Positions 35,454 to 44,400 of a stretch of DNA of 64,000 nucleotides are shown here, one piece after another. Below the pieces are notes generated by a model, which was given only the letters and a program-made list of their open reading frames with translations, made no database searches and had not been told where the DNA came from. The stretch's first letter is position 1, and the number at the start of each line of letters is the position of its first letter. A program made the translations under genes and the position numbers. Source of the stretch: JAHDHW01 sp963793295 (lineage in GTDB: Bacteria > Bacteroidota > Bacteroidia > Chitinophagales > Saprospiraceae); assembly GCA_963793295.1 (NCBI GenBank), contig CAWBZX010000013.1, positions 558,001 to 622,000 of the forward strand. Reading direction: 5' to 3'.

Positions 35454-36146
35454 CTATTCAACAACTTTAATGTCTATGGGAGAGGTGTAATACTCCACCA
35501 CTGAAAGTATTGCCTGGTTTTCATCCTGGGCTTTCCGGAACTGTTTTTTCACCAAATAAAGTTGGCCGTCTCCGAGAGTGAGCGTAGCCAGATCTTTTGC
35601 AGGAATAAATACCTCAGAGAGGCTTGTTGGGCCTTTGATTGAAGTACTTGAAGCTTTGTTGCCTTTATCCGTAAACATAAACACCAGACTTTGAGACGGA
35701 TCGAGCGCTTCCCCTTCCCAAACTACAGTGACTCCTTTATTTTTATGAATCTTTCCTTCTTTGATTGAAAATGCACCGACTGCCGGCATACTTAAATCGT
35801 AATTGATGGGTACGCCTTCGTTATTATGATAACTAAAATCCAGGTTTTCGCTGAAAGGTCCTTTACGATTGAGCATATAGCGTATCCCTCTTTCACCAAG
35901 ATCCTGTTTATCCATTGCACTGCTTTGAAAAGCTATGTTTGAAAATTCCTTTGGTACAGCAATTTCCAAAGAATCTCCTTCCTTAAAATAAGCCAATGCA
36001 CGTAATTCTCTTTCCTGTTCCAAGTATCTTACTTCATAATTTATAAAAAGCGGCTTGGCTTTTATCTGATTGTTTTTTTCATTTGTTTGGCAAGCGCTCA
36101 TTAGCAAAATGATTTGCGCAAAAACAAAAATGTAGCGGTATTTCAT
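35454..36146 (-). CDS. Lipoprotein of unknown function
   Basis: The 230-residue protein has a lipoprotein signal with lipobox LMSAC (Cys19). The mature part is predicted to be beta-rich. It begins with a segment on extracytoplasmic sequence (INYEVRYLEQERELRALAYF), then SFHNNEG-like turns, and ends in VVEYYTSPIDIKVVE. I do not recognise a named domain. It lies 93 bp upstream of carB on the same strand, with its own -7 box (36178-36185), so it is probably a separate unit that could read into carB. Confidence 0.78.
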   Translation of the reverse strand: MKYRYIFVFAQIILLMSACQTNEKNNQIKAKPLFINYEVRYLEQERELRALAYFKEGDSLEIAVPKEFSNIAFQSSAMDKQDLGERGIRYMLNRKGPFSENLDFSYHNNEGVPINYDLSMPAVGAFSIKEGKIHKNKGVTVVWEGEALDPSQSLVFMFTDKGNKASSTSIKGPTSLSEVFIPAKDLATLTLGDGQLYLVKKQFRKAQDENQAILSVVEYYTSPIDIKVVE

Positions 36147-36177
36147 TATTATTTTGATGGATTTTTTTAATTGTTTT

Positions 36178-36185
36178 CAAATATA
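36178..36185 (-). promoter_or_regulatory. -7 promoter box TATATTTG for the lipoprotein gene
   Basis: This is a perfect TAnnTTTG on the minus strand, 31 bp before the ATG at 36146. A minus-strand TTG exists further upstream, but too close to serve as a normal -33. Confidence 0.5.
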
Positions 36186-36302
36186 AATATTTTCTTCAAA
36201 TGTTGAATAGGCAGGAAGGGAGTCCTGTTTTTAAATTTTTGAAATGAATGGGATTTATGTCTAAAATATTATCTTTAACAGTTCGAATAAAAGGTAAAAT
36301 TA

Positions 36303-37253
36303 ATGTTGAAAAAAGTACTGGTAACTGATGGCGTTCATCCTTTATTGATTGAAGGTTTGGAGGCAGATGGATTTTATTGTGAATACCAACCTGATATTTC
36401 ATTGGACAGCGTTATAGATATCATTCGAGATTTTGAGGGCTTGATTATAAATAGTAAAATATTGGTGGATCGCCTTCTTTTAGATAGAGCATCTAAACTT
36501 CGATTTGTAGGTCGACTTGGTTCCGGAATGGAAATTATCGACCAGGAATACGCTGCAATAAAAGGGGTGGCGGTCTTGAGTGCTCCGGAAGGCAATTGTA
36601 ACGCAGTTGCTGAACAAGCGCTTGGAATGTTGTTGGCATTAGCGAATAATTTGTTGCGTGCCGATAGAGAGGTACGTAACAAAATTTGGCAGCGTGAGAA
36701 AAACCGTGGTTTTGAAATTATGGGCAAAACTGTGGGGATCATTGGTTTTGGCCACACCGGGAGTGCTTTTTCAAAAAAGCTCTCTGGCATGGGGGTGAAG
36801 GTTTTGGCTTATGATAAATACAAAACAAATTACACTTCGGATTACCCGCACGTTGAAGAAGTAACAATGTCAAAGATATTTGAACAGTCGGATATCATAA
36901 GTTTTCATTTACCACTTACCGAAGAAACGAAGCATCTGGTTAATCTGACTTTTATAGAAAAGTGTAAAAAAGGAGTTATTTTTATCAACACCTCCAGAGG
37001 TCATGTAATCAAAACGACAGATTTGATTGCTGGTTTAAGTTCCGGAGATATAGGTGGTGCGTGCTTGGATGTGTTTGAAAATGAAAAACCGAATTCCTGC
37101 TCAGAAGAAGAACATCAATTATATGATCGGTTATTTTCCTTTGAAAACATAGTTGTTTCGCCACATATAGCGGGCTGGACAATTGAATCAAAACGTCGGT
37201 TGGCAGATATTCTATTAAATAAGATTAGAAAAGTATTAAAACAAGCGAATTAA
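36303..37253 (+). CDS. D-2-hydroxyacid dehydrogenase (phosphoglycerate dehydrogenase-like)
   Basis: The 316-residue NAD-dependent enzyme has the dinucleotide motif VGIIGFGHTGSAF. The catalytic set is complete: Arg in FINTSRGHVI, Glu in DVFENEKP and His in VVSPHIAGWT. No ACT domain is present, so it is not the long allosteric SerA. A 3-phosphoglycerate or other 2-ketoacid substrate is possible. The N-terminal substrate-binding part (VTDGVHPLLIEGLEADG) resembles SerA-like members. It is transcribed alone and divergent from the lipoprotein gene. A TATCTTTA sequence upstream resembles a -7 box. Confidence 0.88.
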   Translation: MLKKVLVTDGVHPLLIEGLEADGFYCEYQPDISLDSVIDIIRDFEGLIINSKILVDRLLLDRASKLRFVGRLGSGMEIIDQEYAAIKGVAVLSAPEGNCNAVAEQALGMLLALANNLLRADREVRNKIWQREKNRGFEIMGKTVGIIGFGHTGSAFSKKLSGMGVKVLAYDKYKTNYTSDYPHVEEVTMSKIFEQSDIISFHLPLTEETKHLVNLTFIEKCKKGVIFINTSRGHVIKTTDLIAGLSSGDIGGACLDVFENEKPNSCSEEEHQLYDRLFSFENIVVSPHIAGWTIESKRRLADILLNKIRKVLKQAN

Positions 37254-37260
37254 TTTTTGC

Positions 37261-37268
37261 TATATTTG
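37261..37268 (+). promoter_or_regulatory. -7-like box TATATTTG at the head of the intergenic region
   Basis: This perfect TAnnTTTG is followed by GGGTCCCC, 8 bp after the dehydrogenase stop. It has no TTG at the right spacing. It could start a 400-nt leader or an RNA of its own. Confidence 0.35.
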
Positions 37269-37580
37269 GGTCCCCTTCAAAATCGATACATTGCATTTTA
37301 ATCCCATTTTTGAAACCTGACTTATAAATATAAGACGGTGATTGGAGACCTTTACAATTTATTAACTTGCATTCATATTAAGTTAATCAACCGGAACCCA
37401 ATCAACTCAGAAAATATTGCATTCACCTTTTTTAGTCAGCATAATTAAATGTTTTGAATTAATAAAGTTGAGTTGGGAAGTGGTTGCGGACTTGAAAAGA
37501 AAAGGATCAACTATTAAAATTAATATTTTTTTTTACAGGCTGGATATGTCATATTATTGTCACGGCTTAATTAATTTTTT

Positions 37581-37610
37581 TTGAAAAGAGTGTTAATTTT
37601 ATTAACATTG
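37581..37610 (+). promoter_or_regulatory. Promoter TTG-N19-TAACATTG for the TonB receptor operon, with overlapping palindrome
   Basis: TTG (37581-37583) and TAACATTG (37603-37610, one mismatch to TAnnTTTG) are 19 nt apart, the preferred Bacteroidota spacing. The palindrome TGTTAAT-TTT-ATTAACA (37591-37607) lies between the two boxes and overlaps the -7 box, where a repressor could block sigma binding. The ATG at 37666 is 55 bp downstream. Confidence 0.55.
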
Positions 37611-37665
37611 TGCGGTTACACGAAAAACAAAATCTTTAGTCAAACTTTTACTAAAACAGAATTAT

Positions 37666-40600
37666 ATGGTACGTTATTTTTTACTCTCACTAACCTTTCT
37701 ATTAGTAAGTACCTTGACCATCGCTCAAACCTCCCTCCAAGGGAAAGTGACTGCTGGTGATACAGGCGAAGAGCTTATAAGCGCTAATATTGTACTTAAA
37801 AAAAATGGGGTTTACATTACAGGAGTCAGTACTGACTTTAATGGAAACTACAGTGTAAATATTGATGCAGGAACCTATGATGTTTCGGTATCTTATTTAG
37901 GTTATCCTGACAACCTTGTTCAAGGAGTTGTTATAAAACCCGGACAAGCTAATAAACTGGATATTGTGATGGCTGAGCAGGGTATAATAATAGATGAAAT
38001 TGTTGTGACCGAATATAGAGTCCCATTGATTGAAGTGGATAATACCACTCAGGGTCAAACTATCACTGCGGATGAAATTCGAAATCTACCTACCAGAAAT
38101 GTTTCAGCATTAGCATCTACAGCAGCCGGACTTTCGCAAGTCGATGAAGGTGGCGATGTAACGGTAAGGGGATCCCGGGCAGATGCAACAGACTATTACA
38201 TTGATGGGGTTCGTGTCAGAGGAACTGGCAGTATGATCCCTTCTTCGGAGATTGATCAGTTGCAGGTTATCACCGGAGGTATTCAGGCCCAATATGGAGA
38301 TGTTACCGGAGGTATTATTTCTATTACCACCAAAGGGCCTTCAGCAAGATTTTCCGGAGGAGTTGAATTAGAGACTTCTGAATTTCTTGATGCTTATGGT
38401 TCCAACCTCGTAAGTGCAAATGTGAGTGGCCCGATATTAAAAAAGAAAGCTAAAACCGAAGGAGGGCCCCAAGAATCTATTATAGGTTTTAGATTGTCAG
38501 GTCAATATGTGAGTCGAAAAGATGATGACCCTCCGGCTACGGATATTTTTGTTGTAAAAGACGATGTCCTTAAAGAACTAGAAGCAAACCCAATTAAGAG
38601 AGTATCCAGTTCTTTTGTACCTGCTGCTCAGGATTTGACTCAGGAAGATGTTGAAGTGCTTAAATACCGGCCTAATGAAGAAAGTGAAAGACTTGACCTC
38701 ACCGGTAAAATCGATGCACGTTTTAGCAAAGCGATTGATGTAACGCTGACCGGATCTTACAGCGATTCAAAAAATAAATTTACACCTGGTGGCTGGAGAT
38801 TAATGAATTCACAGAATAACCCGACGGACCAAACTACCCGTTATCGTGGTAATTTCCGTTTTCGTCATCGATTGGGAGGAAATGTAAAGACCTATGATGA
38901 TAACGGAGAAGAAATTAAAAAGGCTTCTTTGATTCAAAACGCAGAATATACGTTACAATTTGGTTGGGAAAAATCAGTGTTTAACCGAGAAAATCCTGTT
39001 CAAAAAGATAATTATTTCCGATATGGCTACGTAGGTCAGTTTGAAAAAGAATATGTACCAACATTTGGAGTGGAAAGAGATTCTACGGGAGCTCAGATTG
39101 GTTTTATGCATACGGGCTATAATGAACAACTTAAACTATATGATCAGGATGAAAATCCAGAATATTCAGGACTTGAACTGTTTGGACATTTTGCATCTGA
39201 TTTAAACCAAGGACTGGTAAATTATAATAATGTTGTGGAAAATCCACAAAGTTTTGAAAGTTTTGTAGTGGTAAACGGGCAATATTTTCAGGATGTATCA
39301 GATATCTGGACAGGTATGCATACCAATGTTAATCAGGTTTATAATACTGCTCTAAAGCAGGACAATGACCTTTATACCTTTAACGCTTCCAGTTCTTTTG
39401 ATTTTTTGCCTGGAGGTTCTGAAAAAGGCCGACACTCTATACAGTTTGGTTTATTGTATGAGCAACGATTTAATCGTAGTCATAATTTAAATCCTTTTGG
39501 ACTTTGGAGAGTGGCAAGATTACAAGCTAACCGTAACATAAACTCCGGTTTAGATAACTTAGATACAATAGGTTTTGCAGATACTGGTCTTCCGTTTCCT
39601 AATGAAACGTTACCTCTCTTTAATACTAATATTACACCAGGGGTGGAAGATCTTTTGTTTTGGCAAAATGTGCGGACCTTGACCGGTATTGGTAATAATG
39701 ATTTTGTAAATGTTGATGTGATTGATCCGGATGCACTTTCTCTGGATATGTTTTCAGCGCAGGAATTAACAGATCAGATAAATTTAATTGGACTGGATTA
39801 TTACGGCTACAGTTATACTGGTCAAAAGCTTGCGAACAATGTGAGATTTGATGATTTTTTCTCAGCTACTGATGAAAGGGGGATTAGGACATTCCCTGTC
39901 TCTGCGATCCAACCAATATATGGTGCGGCATACATACAAGATAAATTTACATTTAAAGATATTATTTTTAGAGTAGGACTTCGGGTGGATCGATATGATG
40001 CAAATACCAAAGTGATGAAAGATCCTTATTCATTGTATGAAGTTACGAATGCTAAGGATTTTCACGGTTCTGTTGGATCAACGCAACCTACCGGAGTTGC
40101 AGATGATTACCTTGTGTACACAACAAGTGAAACATCCGATGCGGTACAAGCTTATAGAAAAGGTGATCAATGGTATTTTGCAAACGGAGAAGCTGCGAAT
40201 GACGGAAACTTAGTTTTTAATGGTAAACCCGCTATCCCAAGGTTAAAAAACCCAGATGCAAATATCAAATCCAAAGATTTTGATACTAATTACTCCTTTA
40301 AAGATTATGAGCCACAGATTAACTGGATGCCACGTTTGGCGTTTTCATTTCCAATTTCTGATGCTGCTAACTTTTTTGCACATTATGATATCTTAGTTCA
40401 GCGTCCAACAAATACGATCGCTACCCCACTTGATTTTTTTTACTTTGATGATCGACCAGGAAGTGCAGGAAGTCCATTGGGCAATCCAGGATTGAAACCT
40501 CAACGCACCATTGATTATGAAGTTGGGTTCCAGCAGAAACTGACCAATTCATCTGCATTAAAAATTTCTGCTTATTATAAAGAAATGAGAGATATGATCC

Positions 40601-41376
40601 AGCAACGCGTTTATACAAACGTTGCCATCGTTTCCGGAACTTATGTGACTTATGACAATCAGGATTTCGGTACAGTAAAAGGATTCTCTTTTCAATATGA
40701 TTTGAGAAGAACAAATAATGTTATGGTTACAGCAAACTATACTTTGCAGTTTGCTGATGGAACGGGTTCTGATGCTAACTCCCAGAGAGGAATTCAATCC
40801 AGAGGTAATCTAAGAACATTATTTCCATTAAACTTCGATGAGCGCCATCGTGTCGTTACAACTATTGACTATCGTTATGGTAGTGGAAAAAGATATAATG
40901 GTCCTCGTATTGCAGGCGCCGATATTTTATCGGATTTTGGCGTAAATCTTCAGGCGATAGCAGTATCCGGAAGGCCATATACCTCAACTGCAATTCCGGT
41001 TCCATTTAATGGACAAGGCCTTAGTGGACAGATTAATGGTTCTCGCTTGCCATGGAATTTTACTTTAAATCTTAGAATCGACAAATCTTTCAATTTGACA
41101 AAACCTAACGCCAAACGTCAAATGGGAGTTAATGTCTATTTACGTATTCAAAATTTATTAGACAATAAAAATGTCCTTGCGGTTTATTCTGCTTCAGGAT
41201 CTGCTGATGATGATGGATTCCTTTCTTCTCCTGATGGTCAGGAAACCATAAATGAATTGATAAACAATGGTCAAAATGTTGACGCTTATCTTGCTTCGTA
41301 TTCATGGAGAGTACTTAATCCAAACTTTTATAGTTTGCCAAGAAGAATCTTTTTAGGAGCAATCTTTAACTTTTAA
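37666..41376 (+). CDS. TonB-dependent receptor with N-terminal carboxypeptidase-regulatory-like domain
   Basis: The 1236-residue outer-membrane barrel protein has a signal peptide (1-21, ending LTIAQ). A CarboxypepD_reg-like sandwich lies at about 24-108 (SANIVLKKNGVYITGVSTD). A TonB-box-like DEIVVTEYRVP follows, and the plug domain spans about 120-240 (DVTVRGSRADATDYYIDGV, GGIQAQYGDVTGGIISITTKG). The remainder is a 22-strand barrel with many Tyr, Asn and Asp-rich loops, ending in IFLGAIFNF with the terminal Phe of barrel proteins. It is not accompanied by a SusD lipoprotein. The next gene is a giant T9SS cargo-like protein 53 bp downstream, so its ligand may relate to that protein. Confidence 0.92.
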   Translation: MVRYFLLSLTFLLVSTLTIAQTSLQGKVTAGDTGEELISANIVLKKNGVYITGVSTDFNGNYSVNIDAGTYDVSVSYLGYPDNLVQGVVIKPGQANKLDIVMAEQGIIIDEIVVTEYRVPLIEVDNTTQGQTITADEIRNLPTRNVSALASTAAGLSQVDEGGDVTVRGSRADATDYYIDGVRVRGTGSMIPSSEIDQLQVITGGIQAQYGDVTGGIISITTKGPSARFSGGVELETSEFLDAYGSNLVSANVSGPILKKKAKTEGGPQESIIGFRLSGQYVSRKDDDPPATDIFVVKDDVLKELEANPIKRVSSSFVPAAQDLTQEDVEVLKYRPNEESERLDLTGKIDARFSKAIDVTLTGSYSDSKNKFTPGGWRLMNSQNNPTDQTTRYRGNFRFRHRLGGNVKTYDDNGEEIKKASLIQNAEYTLQFGWEKSVFNRENPVQKDNYFRYGYVGQFEKEYVPTFGVERDSTGAQIGFMHTGYNEQLKLYDQDENPEYSGLELFGHFASDLNQGLVNYNNVVENPQSFESFVVVNGQYFQDVSDIWTGMHTNVNQVYNTALKQDNDLYTFNASSSFDFLPGGSEKGRHSIQFGLLYEQRFNRSHNLNPFGLWRVARLQANRNINSGLDNLDTIGFADTGLPFPNETLPLFNTNITPGVEDLLFWQNVRTLTGIGNNDFVNVDVIDPDALSLDMFSAQELTDQINLIGLDYYGYSYTGQKLANNVRFDDFFSATDERGIRTFPVSAIQPIYGAAYIQDKFTFKDIIFRVGLRVDRYDANTKVMKDPYSLYEVTNAKDFHGSVGSTQPTGVADDYLVYTTSETSDAVQAYRKGDQWYFANGEAANDGNLVFNGKPAIPRLKNPDANIKSKDFDTNYSFKDYEPQINWMPRLAFSFPISDAANFFAHYDILVQRPTNTIATPLDFFYFDDRPGSAGSPLGNPGLKPQRTIDYEVGFQQKLTNSSALKISAYYKEMRDMIQQRVYTNVAIVSGTYVTYDNQDFGTVKGFSFQYDLRRTNNVMVTANYTLQFADGTGSDANSQRGIQSRGNLRTLFPLNFDERHRVVTTIDYRYGSGKRYNGPRIAGADILSDFGVNLQAIAVSGRPYTSTAIPVPFNGQGLSGQINGSRLPWNFTLNLRIDKSFNLTKPNAKRQMGVNVYLRIQNLLDNKNVLAVYSASGSADDDGFLSSPDGQETINELINNGQNVDAYLASYSWRVLNPNFYSLPRRIFLGAIFNF

Positions 41377-41429
41377 AAAAAGTATTAAATAAAAAATAGT
41401 CTTTTACTCATTGACATAAAAAAATAGTC

Positions 41430-44400
41430 ATGCATTACTTAAAATATTTATTTCTCAGCATTATATGCATTAGCTCTTTTAGTAGCTTAAATGCTCACAT
41501 AAATCCAAAGCTGAATGAAAAAAATGCGAATAATGGTGCTGCGCAAGCAGCGTCTTTTCGAGCCGATTGCTCCACAGCTCAGGGCAAAACAATTATTGAT
41601 ATCAATAACGTCAGAGCTACTCTCCTGGTCGGAGGTGATATTTGGTGGGATGGAGATGACGGTCAGTATGTAGTACCAAAACCTCCAGAAGGATCCGGAC
41701 TAAACCCAGTCTCCTCTCTTTTCGCCGGAGCAGTTTGGATTGGAGGTTTTGATAGTGGAAATAATTTAAAGATGGCTGCTCAAACTTATGGGACAAGTAA
41801 TGGAAATACGGATTTTTGGGCCGGACCTTTGACTGAACAGGGAACTGTAGGTGAAGATACCTGTGCCCAATGGGACCGGTTTTTTGATGTAAGTGGTGCC
41901 AACATTGATCAGCATATCAGAATGTGGCAGGATGCTTTAGAAAATGGTGAAGATGAACTTGATCCCGATTTGATTCCTGAGGATATATTAGGTTGGCCGG
42001 CTCAGCTGAATCAATTCTTTTTTGATATTAACAAATTTGAGTTACCTATTACAGATCAGGGTTTAGCCCCTTTCTTTGACGATAACTTAAATGGTGCATA
42101 CGAACCGCACCTGGGAGATTATCCTATCATTGAAATTCGAGGTTGTGAAGAATTGGACATTTTACCTCAATATGGTGACCAAATGATTTTCTGGATCTAT
42201 AATGATGCTGGTGGTGTTCACTCCGAAACAGGTGGTATTCCGATTCAGATGGAAATACAAGTTGAAGCTTTTGGTTATGAAACCAATGATGAAATCAACA
42301 ATATGACTTTCTACAGGTACAAGTTGATTAATCGGGCGCTTGATCAAATCGACAGCTGCTTTTTTGCGATGTGGATTGATCCGGATTTGGGTTGTTATCT
42401 AGATGATTATATTGGTTGCGACACTTCTCGAAGTATGATGTATGTTTACAATTCAGATGCATTGGATGGCGAATCCAGTTGTAACGATTGTGCAGGGGTA
42501 TTTACTTATTGTACAAACATTCCCATACTTGGTGTAGATTATTTCCGTGGTCCTTTAGGCCCTAAGAATTTCTGTAATGGTGTAGATGCTTCAGGTGGTC
42601 TTTGTAACCCTAGTTTAGGTCAAGTTGAAGATCCGGATACTATTGTTGAATTAGGGATGTCATCATTTACCTATTATAATAATGGTGGTGTCGAACCTCC
42701 TCCTCCAAATGGCACAGAAGATCCTTCTTCGGCTCCAGAGCATTATAATTATCTGTCAGGATCGTGGAGAACTGGTTTAAGGTTTACCTATGGAGGTAAT
42801 GGATATAATCCTGCCAGTACGGAATTCATCAACTACGCGTTTACGGAAGCACCTAACGATATAAATGGTTGGTCAATGTGCCAGGAAGGTCTTGCTGACG
42901 GCGATCGTCGTACGGTTCAGGCTTCAGGCCCCTTCCGTCTTGATCCGGGTGCCATCAATGAATTGATAATTGGTGCTGTATGGGTTCCGGATATCGATTA
43001 CCCTTGTCCTTCTATAAGTAAATTGACATTTGCTGATGATATTGCCCAGGCTTTATTTGATAACTGTTTTGATATAACAGACGGCCCTGATGCTCCTGAT
43101 GCATGCTTTATCGAATTAGATCAGGAAATAATTATGACCTTATCAAATGAAGCAAATTCCAATAACTTTGAAGAGCGATACCTTGAAAGAGACTTACGTG
43201 CACCAACTACTCTTCCGGACACAGTCGCTAGCTATCAATTTGAAGGATATAAAGTTTATCAACTGCAAAGTTCTGATGTAACTTCTGTTGATTTTAACAA
43301 TCCGGAAAAAGCAAGACTTATTTATCAGGTAGATATCAAAAATAGTATATCTGAAATTTTTAATTGGTCTCCAGTTGAAAATCCACAACCAGGTGGAACG
43401 GAAATCTGGGTTCCTGAATCGAAAGTGCAAGGAGCTGATAATGGAATTCGTCATACTTTTACCATAAAAGAAGATCAGTTTGGTTTAGCAAGTAGAAATT
43501 TGATTAATCACAAAAAATACTATTTCTCGGTTATAGCATATGGGTACAACAATTATGAAGATTTTGACCCACAACCGCCGATTTCAGGGCAAAGAACACC
43601 CTATATTGAAGGCCGAAGAAATATTGGACCAAATTCAGGAGGTAATGCTTATGTTGTTATCCCACGTCCGATTGTTGATTTGGGTTTAAAAGCGGAATAT
43701 GGTGATGGACCAATAATTACCCGAGTTGAAGGAGTTGGTATTGGTAGCAGATTTATCGATGTTTCTGATGAAGTGCGAGAGATGATTTTTGAGGAAACAA
43801 CTGATGGAAAAATAACTTATTTGAATGGAAGTGGTCCAATCGAAGTTAAAGTATATAATCCAATTGATATTATTGATGGAAACTTTGAATTAACCTTTGA
43901 AGATCCATCCGGAAATGGAGTAATCGATAAAAACTCAACATGGCGTTTGAAGTATTTGGATGATCCTTCGAGCGATGATGTATTGTCTGCAGAATCGATT
44001 GAAAAGCTGAATGAACAGACAATCGCTGAGTATGGATTTTCTATTTCAATTGTTCAGACTTTCGAAGCAGGTGCTAAAGTTGATGATTTGAATGGCGCTG
44101 TTGGTTTTGATATAAATTATAAAGATGTTTCGGGATCAGAATGGGTATCTCCTATTCCTTTGATAGGAAGCATCAATTTTATTGGCCAACAAACAGCTAC
44201 TGCAGACCCTAAGCTTGGTCTGGCTAATATGTCGGGCGGACTTTTCTATCCTTATCGCTTATGCGATTATGTTCCTCCGTTAATTATATCTCCAGCATGG
44301 CAAAGTCAAAGTAACTCAACTGTAAATGCTCAAAATTCACTTGATCAATTAAATAATGTGGATATTGTATTTACTTCAGATAAGACAAAATGGAGTCGCT

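Larger units (their letters stand above)
37254..37665. other. 412-bp AT-rich intergenic region before the TonB receptor gene
   Basis: This is the longest non-coding stretch of the window. I see no credible ORF, tRNA or known riboswitch consensus. It holds a -7-like TATATTTG just after the dehydrogenase stop (37261-37268), the better promoter at 37581-37610 with an overlapping palindrome, and three scattered TTGCATT heptamers (37291, 37367, 37417). A long leader or a small RNA is possible but not shown. Confidence 0.7.

Noticed and set aside
36196..36402. Minus-strand ORF of 68 codons across the dehydrogenase start
   Set aside because: Most of it is antisense to the start of the 2-hydroxyacid dehydrogenase and the rest is promoter DNA.
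37291..37423. Three TTGCATT heptamers as regulator sites before the TonB receptor
   Set aside because: A 7-bp AT-rich word can recur by chance in 412 bp, and the spacing (76 and 50 bp) shows no helical phase.
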